From Pseudodesulfovibrio sp. (GTDB lineage: Bacteria > Desulfobacterota > Desulfovibrionia > Desulfovibrionales > Desulfovibrionaceae), in NCBI RefSeq assembly GCF_028692895.1, contig NZ_JAQUWN010000030.1, forward strand, positions 1 to 41,004: a stretch of DNA of 41,004 nt, written 5' to 3'. Positions 19,370 through 27,917 of the stretch are shown here, piece by piece. Under the pieces are notes generated by a model, which did no database searches, was not told the origin of the DNA, and saw nothing but the letters and a program-made list of their open reading frames with translations. Each line of letters begins with the position of its first letter. Position 1 is the first letter of the stretch. The position numbers were made by a program, and so were the translations under genes.

Positions 19370-19780
19370 GTGAGTTCGCAATCAGCCACAGTTCGGACGA
19401 TGCTGCGCACCTATGGGAAGCAGTTGACGAGCGCCAAGCGCCTGGCCCGGTTCCGTCAGGCCCTGGGAGCCGCCCAGCCCATGGACGACGTGGCGCGCCA
19501 GACCCGTAGACGGGAGCTGGTGGAAAGGATTGCGCACGAGGTCATTGAAAATTTGATCGTCAACACCGCCCACTCACCCGTGGTGACCGCCATTCTGCAG
19601 CAGCTTGAGCGGGAATTCGGGCCGGGATATTTGTTCGAGTATCCGGTGGATGGGGACGACGTTCAGATACTGCGGGAGACGCCGCGCGGACCGAATACCG
19701 TCTCAGGCCCCGAGCGGGACCGGATCATGCGGCGTCTATGGGAGATAACCCTGTCAAAGGTGGATGACACCATGCTTTGA
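19370..19780 (+). CDS. FlgM-associated small protein (DVU0524-type), unknown function
   Basis: 136 aa, soluble. The start is GTG at 19370 with an excellent AAGGAGGG. The N-terminal 60 residues are basic (RTYGKQLTSAKRLARFRQAL, RQTRRRELVERIAHEV), the middle contains a conserved-looking ENLIVNTAHSPVVTAILQQLEREFGPGYLFEYP, and the C-terminus is RIMRRLWEITLSKVDDTML. No known fold is recognised. From memory the Desulfovibrio counterpart is DVU0524, next to flgM; its function is not established. It sits directly behind a sigma-28 promoter and 27 bp before flgM, so it is made with the late flagellar genes. A role in FlgM secretion, FliA binding or motility control is conceivable but only inferred. Confidence 0.8.
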   Translation: MSSQSATVRTMLRTYGKQLTSAKRLARFRQALGAAQPMDDVARQTRRRELVERIAHEVIENLIVNTAHSPVVTAILQQLEREFGPGYLFEYPVDGDDVQILRETPRGPNTVSGPERDRIMRRLWEITLSKVDDTML

Positions 19781-19807
19781 TAGGCCCGACCATTCGGGAG
19801 GAATGAC

Positions 19808-20119
19808 ATGGTTATCAAGAATATTGCGGGGGAAATGAACCCCTACGCCAACCAGAAGGTCAAGACAAAGCGTCAGGCCGACACGCAGCAGCGCACGCAG
19901 GAGTCCGTGAAGACCTCCGGCGAAGCCGCCGACCGGGTCGTCCTCTCCTCCGAGGCGCGGCTGCGCGGCGCGGCCCTGCAGACCGCCAACGAGGCGCCCG
20001 ACGTCCGCCGGGAAAAGGTGGACCGCCTGAAGCAGCAGGTCAAGGACGGGACGTACCAGCCCGACCTGAAGAAGGCCGCCGCGAACCTGATCCGCGACGA
20101 CCTCGATCTTCTCGTGTAG
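19808..20119 (+). CDS. flgM: Anti-sigma-28 factor FlgM
   Basis: 103 aa, usual size. The N-terminus has the NPYANQKV stretch common in delta-proteobacterial FlgM, then a VVLSSEA segment and the sigma-binding C-terminal helices (VRREKVDRLKQQVKDGTYQPDLKKAAANLIRDDLDLL). FlgM holds FliA inactive until it is exported through the finished hook-basal body. It is preceded by CGGGAGGA and co-transcribed from the sigma-28 promoter, so FliA raises its own inhibitor. It ends 29 bp from the convergent fliW stop. Confidence 0.93.
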   Translation: MVIKNIAGEMNPYANQKVKTKRQADTQQRTQESVKTSGEAADRVVLSSEARLRGAALQTANEAPDVRREKVDRLKQQVKDGTYQPDLKKAAANLIRDDLDLLV

Positions 20120-20121
20120 TG

Positions 20122-20139
20122 TAGGGAGGGATTGCCCTA
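20122..20139. other. Small hairpin between convergent flgM and fliW
   Basis: TAGGG (20122-20126) pairs with CCCTA (20135-20139). It is the only candidate end signal in the 29-bp gap and is weak, so flgM and fliW transcripts may overlap at their 3' ends. Confidence 0.25.
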
Positions 20140-20148
20140 GGAAACGGC

Positions 20149-20595
20149 TTAGCGTTGCACCGGTCGGAAGTGCGTGGGGTATCCCGCTTCCGACTGGGGA
20201 ACTTGGAGACCGATCCTCGCCTGGGTGTTGATGACAATCGGCCCCTGGAGATTGAGGGTGGTCTCTTCCGGCTTGTTCGGCGGAATGGTCACTGTCACCA
20301 GGATGGCCAGTTGCCGGACATTTTCTATTTTGAGCGTTTTGCGGTCCGGATTTTCCAGCTTCACGTCGTAGCTTTCAATAAAGGAATAGGGATCGGCCAC
20401 CAAGAGGCCGAGGCCGGGGTCCGTGACGCATTGCAGAAGCAGGAAGGGGGATTCGCCCTCGCGGACGCTGAGCAGCACGAAATCCCGCTTGTCCTCCAGG
20501 CCGATGAGCCCCCGGGGGAAGTAGACGGTGCTGTCCAGGTTGATCACCCGTTCGCCGAGCCTGGTCCTTATTTTTTTCGTTCTGTCTTTTGCCAT
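20149..20595 (-). CDS. fliW: Flagellar assembly factor FliW
   Basis: 148 aa, full length. The family pattern is clear: [18 protein letters not shown] near the N-terminus, [24 protein letters not shown] in the middle, then [10 protein letters not shown]...[21 protein letters not shown]. FliW binds free flagellin and, when flagellin has been exported, binds CsrA and relieves its repression of flagellin translation. The gene overlaps the end of csrA by 28 bp, a strong sign of coupled translation. It is the last gene of the flagellar cluster. Confidence 0.96.
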   Translation of the reverse strand: MAKDRTKKIRTRLGERVINLDSTVYFPRGLIGLEDKRDFVLLSVREGESPFLLLQCVTDPGLGLLVADPYSFIESYDVKLENPDRKTLKIENVRQLAILVTVTIPPNKPEETTLNLQGPIVINTQARIGLQVPQSEAGYPTHFRPVQR

Positions 20596-20810
20596 AGCGC
20601 AGCTGCCGCGAGCAGGTCCTGCTGGCTGGTTTCCAGCGCCTGCTTGTTCTGTTCCTTGACCTTGAGATACACCTCTTCCCGATAGACGGTCATGTCCTCG
20701 GGCACGTCCAGGCCGATCTTTATCTGCTTCCCCTGAACGCTCAGGATCTTCAGTTTTATTCCATCGCCCAGGTAAAGGCTTTCTCCCGGTCGCCGGGTCA
20801 ATATCAGCAT
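20568..20810 (-). CDS. csrA: Carbon storage/translation regulator CsrA
   Basis: 80 aa; residues 1-50 ([15 protein letters not shown], then [16 protein letters not shown]) follow the family closely, including Arg44, used in RNA binding. A C-terminal helix extension of about 20 aa makes it longer than the 61-aa E. coli protein, as in other FliW-type systems where this tail contacts FliW. The frame is open 16 codons upstream, but the family always starts MLILTRR, so 20810 is chosen. CsrA blocks ribosome access at GGA sites of target mRNAs, classically flagellin. It is 97 bp downstream of flgL. Confidence 0.95.
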   Translation of the reverse strand: MLILTRRPGESLYLGDGIKLKILSVQGKQIKIGLDVPEDMTVYREEVYLKVKEQNKQALETSQQDLLAAAALWQKTERKK

Positions 20811-20907
20811 ATTGCCACCAAATCCGTTTTCGGCCGGGTTCAGCTTCCCGCGGCCCATATCAGGCGATTACATCACCCGTCGCCGCAAGTCCAGCTTTTG
20901 CGGGGAA

Positions 20908-22575
20908 TTAGATGAACTTGCTCAGGTTGAGCTGCATGATGGTGGAGGTCGACCGGAGCACGGCCTCGTACACGATCTGCTGCTGGGCGAGTTCGGTCAT
21001 CAGTTCGCTCACGTCCGCGTCCTCGATGGAGCTGAGCAGGGTGTCCTCGTTAAGCTTGAGGCCGTCGAGGATGGACCCGCCGATGGTCAGCCGGTTCTCC
21101 CGGCCGCCCACGTCGGCCTCGTTGTTCATGAGCTGCCCCTGGGCCTTCTCCAGGTTGGCGAGGCACTGCTGGATGCCGGTCTGGTTGTTGGTCTCCGCAA
21201 AGGCCACCAGGTTGCCCAGCACCTCGAATATGTTCTTGGTCTCCTCGTCCTGGCCCTGGATGGTCACGGCCATCTTGGGCGCGCCGTTCGACATGAAGGC
21301 CCGCGACGAATTCTCGCTGCTCAGGGTCACGATGGAGCCGTCGGCGGCCAGGACCGCGTCCGGATCAGTGTAGATGCCGCCGAAGATGCTCTTGCCCACG
21401 TTGTTGATGGTGATCTGCTCGTTGGCGGAGATGTCGAGGTTGATGTCGGCCGAACGGGGCCGGACCACGAACTGCGCGCCGGGCTGGAGCTTGTTGGAGC
21501 CGTTCGAGGCCAGGGTCAGGATGCCGCCGTTGGCCACGCTCAGCACGGCCGCGTTGGAGGTGGTGTCCGCCTGGGCCACGTTGCCCGTCACCCAGTTGAT
21601 GCCGCCGTCCAGGCTGTAGGAATACTCGATGTCCTCGTTCATGGCGACTTCCGAGCCGTTGTCGATGCGGATGGTCACGTTCTTGTTCAGAAACGAGCCA
21701 GAGGCCGAGGCGTCCACCAGAGTCGTGCCGGGGCCGAAGGAATCCACCAGTGGCGGCATGTCCTTGTCGTCGCCGATGTACCGGGCCGTGGGCCGGACCC
21801 ACAGCCATGTGCCGTCGGCCGCGCCCTCGTCGGTGGGATCGTTGACCTTGACCGTGGCGTCGCTGTGAAAGACCACGTTGGTGCCGGACGAGGCCATGTC
21901 GAGGACGTAGCCGCCCGAACCGTCGGGCGTGAGGGCCGCCCCGCTGGTCCAGGTCTCGCCGCCGTCCGTGGAATAGCGCGCCCGCAGGTCTGCGTCGGAA
22001 AGATTCATGTCCCCGCCCAGGGCCGTTGCGCCGGACCGGTCGTAGAACTGGACCAGCACGGTGTTGTCCGAGGAGCCCTGCACCGTGAAATCGGTGGTGG
22101 CGAACCGGTCGTCGTTGGTGGTCAGCCACATGATCTGCTCATAGGCGTCGCCGTCCACCTTGTGCCCGGCGAAGATCGACTTGCCCTCGAACTCCGTGTT
22201 GGCCAGGCCGATCATCTGCTCGAAGACGCTGCGCAGCTCGTAACTGATCTGCTCGCGGTTGTCGCCGTCCACGGTGCCTGTGGCGGCCTGGGTGGCCAGT
22301 TCCTTGGCCCTGGTCAGCAGGGTCGAGGCCTGGAGGAACGCCTCGTCCTGGCTGGAGAGCCAGCCCTTGGCCGTGGCGATGTTCTCCTTGTACTGGGCGA
22401 TGGAGCTGAGGGTATCCCGGTGGCTGAGGATGCGGGTCATGCCCGTGGGATCGTCGCTCGGCCTGTTGACCTTCTTCTGGGTCTGGGACTGGGTGTTCAG
22501 GTCGATGAGCGAGGTCAACGACTTGTTGATGTTGCCCACGTACCTGTTGAAAAGCATCTGCTGGGTGACTCGCAT
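20908..22575 (-). CDS. flgL: Flagellar hook-filament junction protein FlgL (HAP3)
   Basis: 555 aa, far longer than the about 317 aa of E. coli. The flagellin-like ends are clear (MRVTQQMLFNRYVGNINKS...KKVNRPSDDPTG; C-terminal ELAQQQIVYEAVLRSTSTIMQLNLSKFI). The extra length is a central beta-rich insert at about 150-440. It holds two Asp-box-like motifs, STDGGETW at 202-209 and SLDGGINW at 321-328. FlgL links the hook to the filament. It lies 17 bp after flgK. The large insert probably forms a surface-exposed domain. Confidence 0.95.
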   Translation of the reverse strand: MRVTQQMLFNRYVGNINKSLTSLIDLNTQSQTQKKVNRPSDDPTGMTRILSHRDTLSSIAQYKENIATAKGWLSSQDEAFLQASTLLTRAKELATQAATGTVDGDNREQISYELRSVFEQMIGLANTEFEGKSIFAGHKVDGDAYEQIMWLTTNDDRFATTDFTVQGSSDNTVLVQFYDRSGATALGGDMNLSDADLRARYSTDGGETWTSGAALTPDGSGGYVLDMASSGTNVVFHSDATVKVNDPTDEGAADGTWLWVRPTARYIGDDKDMPPLVDSFGPGTTLVDASASGSFLNKNVTIRIDNGSEVAMNEDIEYSYSLDGGINWVTGNVAQADTTSNAAVLSVANGGILTLASNGSNKLQPGAQFVVRPRSADINLDISANEQITINNVGKSIFGGIYTDPDAVLAADGSIVTLSSENSSRAFMSNGAPKMAVTIQGQDEETKNIFEVLGNLVAFAETNNQTGIQQCLANLEKAQGQLMNNEADVGGRENRLTIGGSILDGLKLNEDTLLSSIEDADVSELMTELAQQQIVYEAVLRSTSTIMQLNLSKFI

Positions 22576-22592
22576 GTCACATTCCCCCGTTC

Positions 22593-24728
22593 CTAAGACT
22601 TGAGCGACAAAATGGTTTGCAGCATCTCGTCCGCCGTTGAAATGAGCTTGGCGGCCGCGGTGTAGGACGCCTGGTACTTGATCAGGTCGGTCATCTCCTC
22701 GTCGAGGTTGACGCCCGAGACTTCCTGTTGCCGGTCGTTGAGATCGCTGGCCAGGGTGGAATAGTAGTTCATGTTGAACTTGGCTGTGCTGGTGTCCGTG
22801 CCCACGTTGCCCACCAGGCTGTTGTAGTAGTCGAGCAGCGTGGTCCGGCCCGTGCCCTCGGACGCGGAGGAGATGGTCACCTCGTCGTCGCGCAGGGCGT
22901 AGAGCGAGAGCGCGGTGGTGTTGTCGCCGCTGTTCATCTCGCCCGCGCCGTTGACGTGGCCCACGGCCAGGTAGTCGAGGTCGCCGGTGATCTTGTCGTT
23001 GAGGCCGATGTCGTCGGCCCCGGAGCCGGTGAAGAAGGTGTTGACGCCCAGGGCCGCATTGAGCCCGGAGGTGTCCGTGCCGAAGGCGAAGTTGTAGCCG
23101 GACGCGGCCTGGAGGACGAGCTTGTTGTTGACGACGCTGGCGTTGATGGCCCCGGCGAAGGTCGTGTTGTAGGCGTCGCAGACGTCCTGCAGGGTATGGA
23201 CGTTCGGGTCGAAGGTCGCCCCGCCGCCGAAGTTCAGGGCTGCCGAGGAAGCCAGCAGGCCGGTGTTCGCGTTGTAGACGTAAACCATGGAGCTGCCGGA
23301 CTGGAGCCGGTCGCCGAAGGCCAGGCCCGTCGAGTCGCTGGCCAGGGCCTTGTCCTTGTCGTTGACCGAGTAGGCGCCCTGGAGGGAGGTGAAGGTCTGG
23401 AGGCCCGCGCCCTGGCTGTGCCGCCGGTTGGTCTCCCAGATCAGGCTCTCGGTGAAGCTTTCGAGCTTGTCGCGGTACTTGCCCACGTAGCTGTCGCGGA
23501 AGGACAGCAGGGCCGCGATGGAGCCGCCGGTCAGCCGCTTGGTGTTCTCCTCGCCGTTCATGGCGATCTGGGGGGTGATGTTCTCCTTGTTGGAGGTGTT
23601 CTGGACCCAGTACACGCTCGGATGCGGGCTGAGGATGAAGCGGTCGCCCGCCTGGAAGTCGCCGGTGGCGACGCCCTTGGACTCCGTGCCCGAGCCGAAC
23701 CAGATGCCCAGCCCTTCGACGGTGACGCGGGAGTCGTAGTCGCGGGCGTAGAAAAGCTTGTCGTCGCCGTTCTCGTCGGAGAGCCAGGTCCGCCCGCCGT
23801 CCAGGGAGACGCGGAAGCGCGCGGCCGACGTGCCGCTGGTGACCGTGCCCGCCGAGGTGGAACCCGTGCTGGAGGCCACGAATTCGATGGTGTATTCGAA
23901 GTCGTCGCTGCCCTCGTAGTAGATGTCGCCCGCGAAATTGGTGCTGCCTGCGAGGTCCCTGGTCTTGCCGTCAATGGTGAATTCCAGGGAGAAGTGGTTG
24001 GCGCCGTCCACCAGGTTCTGGCCGGCCTTGGTCATGACGATGAAGTCGCCGCCGCCGTTGTCGAGGGTGGTGATGTCGATGAGTTCGCCCAGGGCGCGGA
24101 CCTTTCGCGCCCGCTCGTCGAACAGCGAATTGGTGTTGTCCTGGCCCTTGATGTTGTGAATCTGGATCTGGTTGTTGATGTCCGAGATTTGCTCCAGCAG
24201 GGTGTTGACGTCGCCCACCTGCCCGCGGACCGTGTCGTTGATCTGCTGCTGCATGGTGGCCATGCTGGCGTCCAGTTGGCTGAGCACAGAGATCATGGTG
24301 TTGGAGTTGTCCACCACGGTCTTGCGCGCGCCGTAATCGTCCGGATACTGGGACACCTTGTTCCAGGACTCGAAATAGTTCGACAGCGACGCGGACACGC
24401 CGTAGCCGCTCGACTCGTTGAGCAGGTTCTCGACCCCGCGCAACTGCTCGTAGAGGGTCCCCCATTTCTCGCTCAGGGACGCCTGCTCCAGGTACAGCGT
24501 TTCGACCAGGTCGTCGAAGTGCCGGATGACCTCCTTGGCCACGACGCCGGTGCCCATCTGGCCCGGGTTGTAGTCGATGGAGATTCCCTCCTCCAACACC
24601 ACCGAGCGGCGGGAATACCCCTCGGTGTTGACGTTGGAGATGTTCTCGCCGGTGACCTGCAACTGCACCTGCGAGGCGAACATGGCCCAACGGCCCATGT
24701 CGAGGATGGAGTTGGCCCCAAAGGACAT
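22593..24728 (-). CDS. flgK: Flagellar hook-associated protein FlgK (HAP1)
   Basis: 711 aa, longer than the about 550 aa of E. coli. The N-terminus is typical (VQLQVTGENISNVNTEGYSRRSVVLEE; the helical stretch to about 200) and the C-terminus ends with VSGVNLDEEMTDLIKYQASYTAAAKLISTADEMLQTILSLKS. The central insert carries an Asp-box-like SLDGGRTW at 308-315, similar to those in FlgL. The protein forms the first hook-filament junction ring. The ATG directly follows the flgN stop codon, with GGGAGG inside the end of flgN, so the two are coupled. Confidence 0.96.
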   Translation of the reverse strand: MSFGANSILDMGRWAMFASQVQLQVTGENISNVNTEGYSRRSVVLEEGISIDYNPGQMGTGVVAKEVIRHFDDLVETLYLEQASLSEKWGTLYEQLRGVENLLNESSGYGVSASLSNYFESWNKVSQYPDDYGARKTVVDNSNTMISVLSQLDASMATMQQQINDTVRGQVGDVNTLLEQISDINNQIQIHNIKGQDNTNSLFDERARKVRALGELIDITTLDNGGGDFIVMTKAGQNLVDGANHFSLEFTIDGKTRDLAGSTNFAGDIYYEGSDDFEYTIEFVASSTGSTSAGTVTSGTSAARFRVSLDGGRTWLSDENGDDKLFYARDYDSRVTVEGLGIWFGSGTESKGVATGDFQAGDRFILSPHPSVYWVQNTSNKENITPQIAMNGEENTKRLTGGSIAALLSFRDSYVGKYRDKLESFTESLIWETNRRHSQGAGLQTFTSLQGAYSVNDKDKALASDSTGLAFGDRLQSGSSMVYVYNANTGLLASSAALNFGGGATFDPNVHTLQDVCDAYNTTFAGAINASVVNNKLVLQAASGYNFAFGTDTSGLNAALGVNTFFTGSGADDIGLNDKITGDLDYLAVGHVNGAGEMNSGDNTTALSLYALRDDEVTISSASEGTGRTTLLDYYNSLVGNVGTDTSTAKFNMNYYSTLASDLNDRQQEVSGVNLDEEMTDLIKYQASYTAAAKLISTADEMLQTILSLKS

Positions 24729-25211
24729 CTAGAGCCTCCCGGTCAGGATGCGGGCGTCGGAGCGGGCCCGCGCGAACCGCCCGGTGGCGGCGTAGGAGGA
24801 GGTGTTCTTGGGCTTGATCTGGTCGTGCATGAAGGTGAGCAGCTTCTTGCTCTGGTCGAAGAGCGCCCGGGCCAGCGCGCCGTTCTTGGACGCCTGCACC
24901 GCGCACTTCTGCTCGGTCTGGTCCAACATGCCGAGGAGTCGCTCGAAGGTAGTGCGCACCTCGCCGGAGACGGCGGCGAACAGATGGGCCACCCGCTCCG
25001 CGCCGGGGGAGAAGGCCCCCACCAGCCGACGCAGGGAGAACCGCTCGGCCGCGATCTGGCGCATGAGCTCCTGAATGGACAGCTCGATGAGGGAAACCTG
25101 CTGGGGCGCGCCCTGCTGCAGACGGGAAAATTCTTCCTCCAACAGCACGGAGAGCAGGACCATGGCCTTGTTCTGCCGGACCAAATTTTCCTCGATCAGT
25201 TGCAAACTCAT
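24729..25211 (-). CDS. flgN: Flagellar export chaperone FlgN
   Basis: 160 aa, all-helical. It has the loose FlgN pattern: an N-terminal helix of the type LVRQNKAMVLLSVLLEEEFSRLQQG and heptad-like leucines, and the usual position just before flgK. FlgN escorts FlgK and FlgL to the export gate. Sequence similarity in this family is low, so the call leans on position. The C-terminal tail (SSYAATGRFARARSDARILTGRL) is basic and probably flexible. A 71-bp gap separates it from flgJ. Confidence 0.85.
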   Translation of the reverse strand: MSLQLIEENLVRQNKAMVLLSVLLEEEFSRLQQGAPQQVSLIELSIQELMRQIAAERFSLRRLVGAFSPGAERVAHLFAAVSGEVRTTFERLLGMLDQTEQKCAVQASKNGALARALFDQSKKLLTFMHDQIKPKNTSSYAATGRFARARSDARILTGRL

Positions 25212-25282
25212 ATTCGCCTCGAAGGTAACTTGTTGAATCTACTCGCCTAAACCAACGTCCCCATATTTATGCTTCTTGAGGT

Positions 25283-26002
25283 TCATCCGTTTTTTGCAAT
25301 TTCCCGGCCAACCCGTTCGACGCTCGCGCCGCCCTGGCGGCCATAGGTCCCGGCGGCCTCGCCCGAACCCAGCAGGCCGGTCTTGATCCGCTCGGCCTCC
25401 AGGTGGCGGACCAGGGTCTCCAGCCGCGCCTTGACCTCCACGTCGCTCAGGGCCCGCTCCCCGGCCGGCGCCACGGACGCGGCCCCGGCTTCGGAAACGT
25501 CGCCTTCCTGACGCCGCCCGCCCCACTGCTCCAGGGTCATGCCCTCCTGCTTCTTCGGCAGGGCGATGGGTTCGTGGCCCTGGTTCAGGGCGATGGCCTC
25601 CCCGTGCAGGGGCTTGATGGGCACGCCGCCCTCCAGGGTGGTGCGGCTGGTGTTCTTCAGCTTCTCGCTGAGCTGGTCGTAGATCATGTCCGCCAGGCCT
25701 ATGCCGCCGCTTGACGCCATCTTCTCGGCGAAGTCGCGGTCGAACATGGACAGGTACTGCTCCTCCTGCTTGGCGTGCAGGTAGCCCTCCTTGGGCACGG
25801 TCTTGCGCATCTCCTGCCAGAGCTTGCTGATGAACACGGCCTCGAACTTCTCGCACGCCTGGCGGAGCTCCTTGGCCTGGTTCTTGTCCGCGTCGCCTGC
25901 CAGGCGCTGCTTGAGGTCGTCCATCTGCCGCTTGAAGCGGACCATGTCGCTGGTGTCCGCCTGGCGGGCGGCCAACTGCGCGTCGATTCCGGAATCCAGC
26001 AT
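25283..26002 (-). CDS. flgJ: Rod-binding protein, FlgJ N-terminal type
   Basis: 239 aa. Residues about 42-100 (ELRQACEKFEAVFISKLWQEMRKTVPKEGYL, FAEKMASSGGIGLADMIYDQL) match the rod-capping domain of FlgJ. The muramidase domain of enterobacterial FlgJ is missing; the C-terminal 130 residues are low in complexity and charged, with no catalytic motif. Rod assembly must therefore use a separate peptidoglycan hydrolase. The ATG is 1 bp beyond the flgI stop, indicating coupling. Confidence 0.9.
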   Translation of the reverse strand: MLDSGIDAQLAARQADTSDMVRFKRQMDDLKQRLAGDADKNQAKELRQACEKFEAVFISKLWQEMRKTVPKEGYLHAKQEEQYLSMFDRDFAEKMASSGGIGLADMIYDQLSEKLKNTSRTTLEGGVPIKPLHGEAIALNQGHEPIALPKKQEGMTLEQWGGRRQEGDVSEAGAASVAPAGERALSDVEVKARLETLVRHLEAERIKTGLLGSGEAAGTYGRQGGASVERVGREIAKNG

Positions 26003-26003
26003 C

Positions 26004-27161
26004 TTAGATCACCTCCACTTCCGCGTGCAGGGAGCCCGCGGCCTTGAGGGCGCGGATGATGGAAATAAGGTCGCGCGGGTCCGCGCCCATGGAGTTCAGG
26101 CCGTCCACCAGCTCCTGCAGCGTCGCGCCCTCCATGAGCATGAGCTGCTTGTTCTGCTGGACCACCTGAAGGTCGGTCTGGGGCGAAACCACGGTGGAGC
26201 CGTCGGAGAACGGGCCGGGCTGGCTGACGTTCTGGGACTCGGTGATGACGATCTGGAGGTTGCCGTGGGCCACGGCCACCTTGCTCAGGCGGACGTCCTG
26301 GCCCAGGACCACGGTGCCGGTCTTTTCATCAACCACGACCTTGGCCTTGCCGTCGGGCGAAATGTCCAGGTTTTCCAGGGAGGCCATGAGCGGCACCATG
26401 TTGCCCCGAAACTTCTCGGGCAGCCGCAGGTCGATGGTGGAGATGTCGCGCGCCTCGGCGAAGTCGCCGCCCATGGACGCGTTGATCTTGTTGACCACCT
26501 GCATGGTGGTGCCGAAATCGCGCACCGAAAGGTTCAGGGTCATCTTGTCCTGGCTGTTGAACTGAAAGGGCACGCCCCGCTCCACCACCGCGCCGTTGGG
26601 GATGAGGCCCACGGTGGGAATGTTCTGCTGGGCCGAGGCCGCCGTGCCGGACACGGCGAAGCCGCCGATGGTCAGGGAGCCCTGGGCCACGGCATAGACC
26701 CGGCCGTCCAGTCCCTTCATCGGGGTGACGAGCAGGATGCCGCCGAGCAGGCTCTTGGCGTCGCCCAGGGAGGAGACGGTGACGTCGAGCTGCGAGCCCG
26801 GCTTGGCCGAAACGGGCAGCTTGGCCGTGACCATGACAGCGGCCACGTTCTTGGGCTTGAGGGTGTCGGGATTGGCTTCCACGCCCATCTTCTCCAGCAT
26901 GTTGGCCATGGAGCGCATGGTGAAGGTCGACGAGGTGCCGTCGCCCGTGCCGCTCAGGCCGACCACCAGGCCGTAGCCGACCAGGTCGTTACTGCGCACG
27001 CCGCTGAAGTTGGCGATGTCCTTGAGCCGGGCGGCCCCGGCCTCCACGGGCGCCAGCAGCCCGGCCCCGAAGGCGAGCGTCACGCCGAACAGGATGGCCA
27101 GGACCAGGGTCCGGACAGTTTCGGCGGTATCGACGACGGCGGTGTTCCGATTCATACGCAT
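26004..27161 (-). CDS. flgI: Flagellar P-ring protein FlgI
   Basis: 385 aa. A Sec-type signal peptide ([26 protein letters not shown]) precedes the conserved [31 protein letters not shown]. The C-terminus has the typical [45 protein letters not shown]. It forms the periplasmic P-ring bushing around the rod. The chosen ATG 27161 (MRMNR) has GAGGAG 8 nt upstream; a second ATG two codons later is also possible. The longer frame upstream overlaps flgH and is spurious. Confidence 0.97.
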   Translation of the reverse strand: MRMNRNTAVVDTAETVRTLVLAILFGVTLAFGAGLLAPVEAGAARLKDIANFSGVRSNDLVGYGLVVGLSGTGDGTSSTFTMRSMANMLEKMGVEANPDTLKPKNVAAVMVTAKLPVSAKPGSQLDVTVSSLGDAKSLLGGILLVTPMKGLDGRVYAVAQGSLTIGGFAVSGTAASAQQNIPTVGLIPNGAVVERGVPFQFNSQDKMTLNLSVRDFGTTMQVVNKINASMGGDFAEARDISTIDLRLPEKFRGNMVPLMASLENLDISPDGKAKVVVDEKTGTVVLGQDVRLSKVAVAHGNLQIVITESQNVSQPGPFSDGSTVVSPQTDLQVVQQNKQLMLMEGATLQELVDGLNSMGADPRDLISIIRALKAAGSLHAEVEVI

Positions 27162-27205
27162 GGCTCTCACTCCTCTACCCTCTGCAACTTCGCTTCGAGC
27201 CTTCC

Positions 27206-27901
27206 TTAGAAGGGATACAGGTTGTCCAGCAGTCTCGACAGCCAGCCGGGCCGCTGCTTCTCGGAGAGCACGCCCTGGCCGTAAATTTCGATCTGCGCCT
27301 CGGCCAGCTTGGTCGAGGATATGGTGTTGTCGGAATCGATGTCGCGCTGGCGAATCAGGCCGCGCACCACCAGGAACTGTGTCTCGTGATTGACCCGGAT
27401 GCGCCGTGCGCCCTCGACCTGGAGCAGGTTGCCGGGCAGCCGCCGGACGATGCGGGTGGCCACGGTGGCGTCGAAGGTGTTCTCCTGCTTGGTCTCGCCG
27501 TTGCCCTTGAAGTCCGTGGACTGAGAGGCTCCGATGTTCGCCCCGACCTTGACGCCCAGGGTGGAGGCCAGCGGCACGTTGCCCACCAGGCCGGTGGACG
27601 GCATGGCGGAAACGCCGTTGGCCACGGTGTTCTCCTTCTTGGCCGTGGTCTCGGACTTCAGCTTGGTGGTGGCGGACTCGGCCACCTGGACAAGCACGAT
27701 GTCGCCCACGCGGGCGGCGCGGTTGTCGTCGTACAGGAACTCCGACCGGTTCACGTCGTAGAGGGAGCCCGGGTTGGCCGCCGGGTTCTGCTCCTCGTAG
27801 ACCGGGGGAGTCAGGATGGGCATGGGCTGCTCCTCGTATTTGGCGGCGCATCCCGCCAGCAGGATGATGGACGCCATCGCTATGAGAAAATATCGCCTCA
27901 T
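27206..27901 (-). CDS. flgH: Flagellar L-ring lipoprotein FlgH
   Basis: 231 aa. Signal peptide with lipobox LAGC (Cys18) marks an outer-membrane lipoprotein. Family motifs are [63 protein letters not shown] and the C-terminal [38 protein letters not shown]. It forms the L-ring. It sits between flgA and flgI in the usual order, 16 bp after flgA. Confidence 0.97.
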   Translation of the reverse strand: MRRYFLIAMASIILLAGCAAKYEEQPMPILTPPVYEEQNPAANPGSLYDVNRSEFLYDDNRAARVGDIVLVQVAESATTKLKSETTAKKENTVANGVSAMPSTGLVGNVPLASTLGVKVGANIGASQSTDFKGNGETKQENTFDATVATRIVRRLPGNLLQVEGARRIRVNHETQFLVVRGLIRQRDIDSDNTISSTKLAEAQIEIYGQGVLSEKQRPGWLSRLLDNLYPF

Positions 27902-27917
27902 GAAAGGCCTCCTCGCG

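Noticed and set aside
20883-20903. CCGCAA/TTGCGG hairpin between flgL and csrA
   Set aside because: Six pairs with no following T-run; too weak to call a terminator or regulatory RNA.
25212-25282. Possible sigma-28 promoter before flgN
   Set aside because: A TAAATATG string exists, but the distance to a GCGAG-like string is 15 bp rather than 11 and the -10 match is poor.
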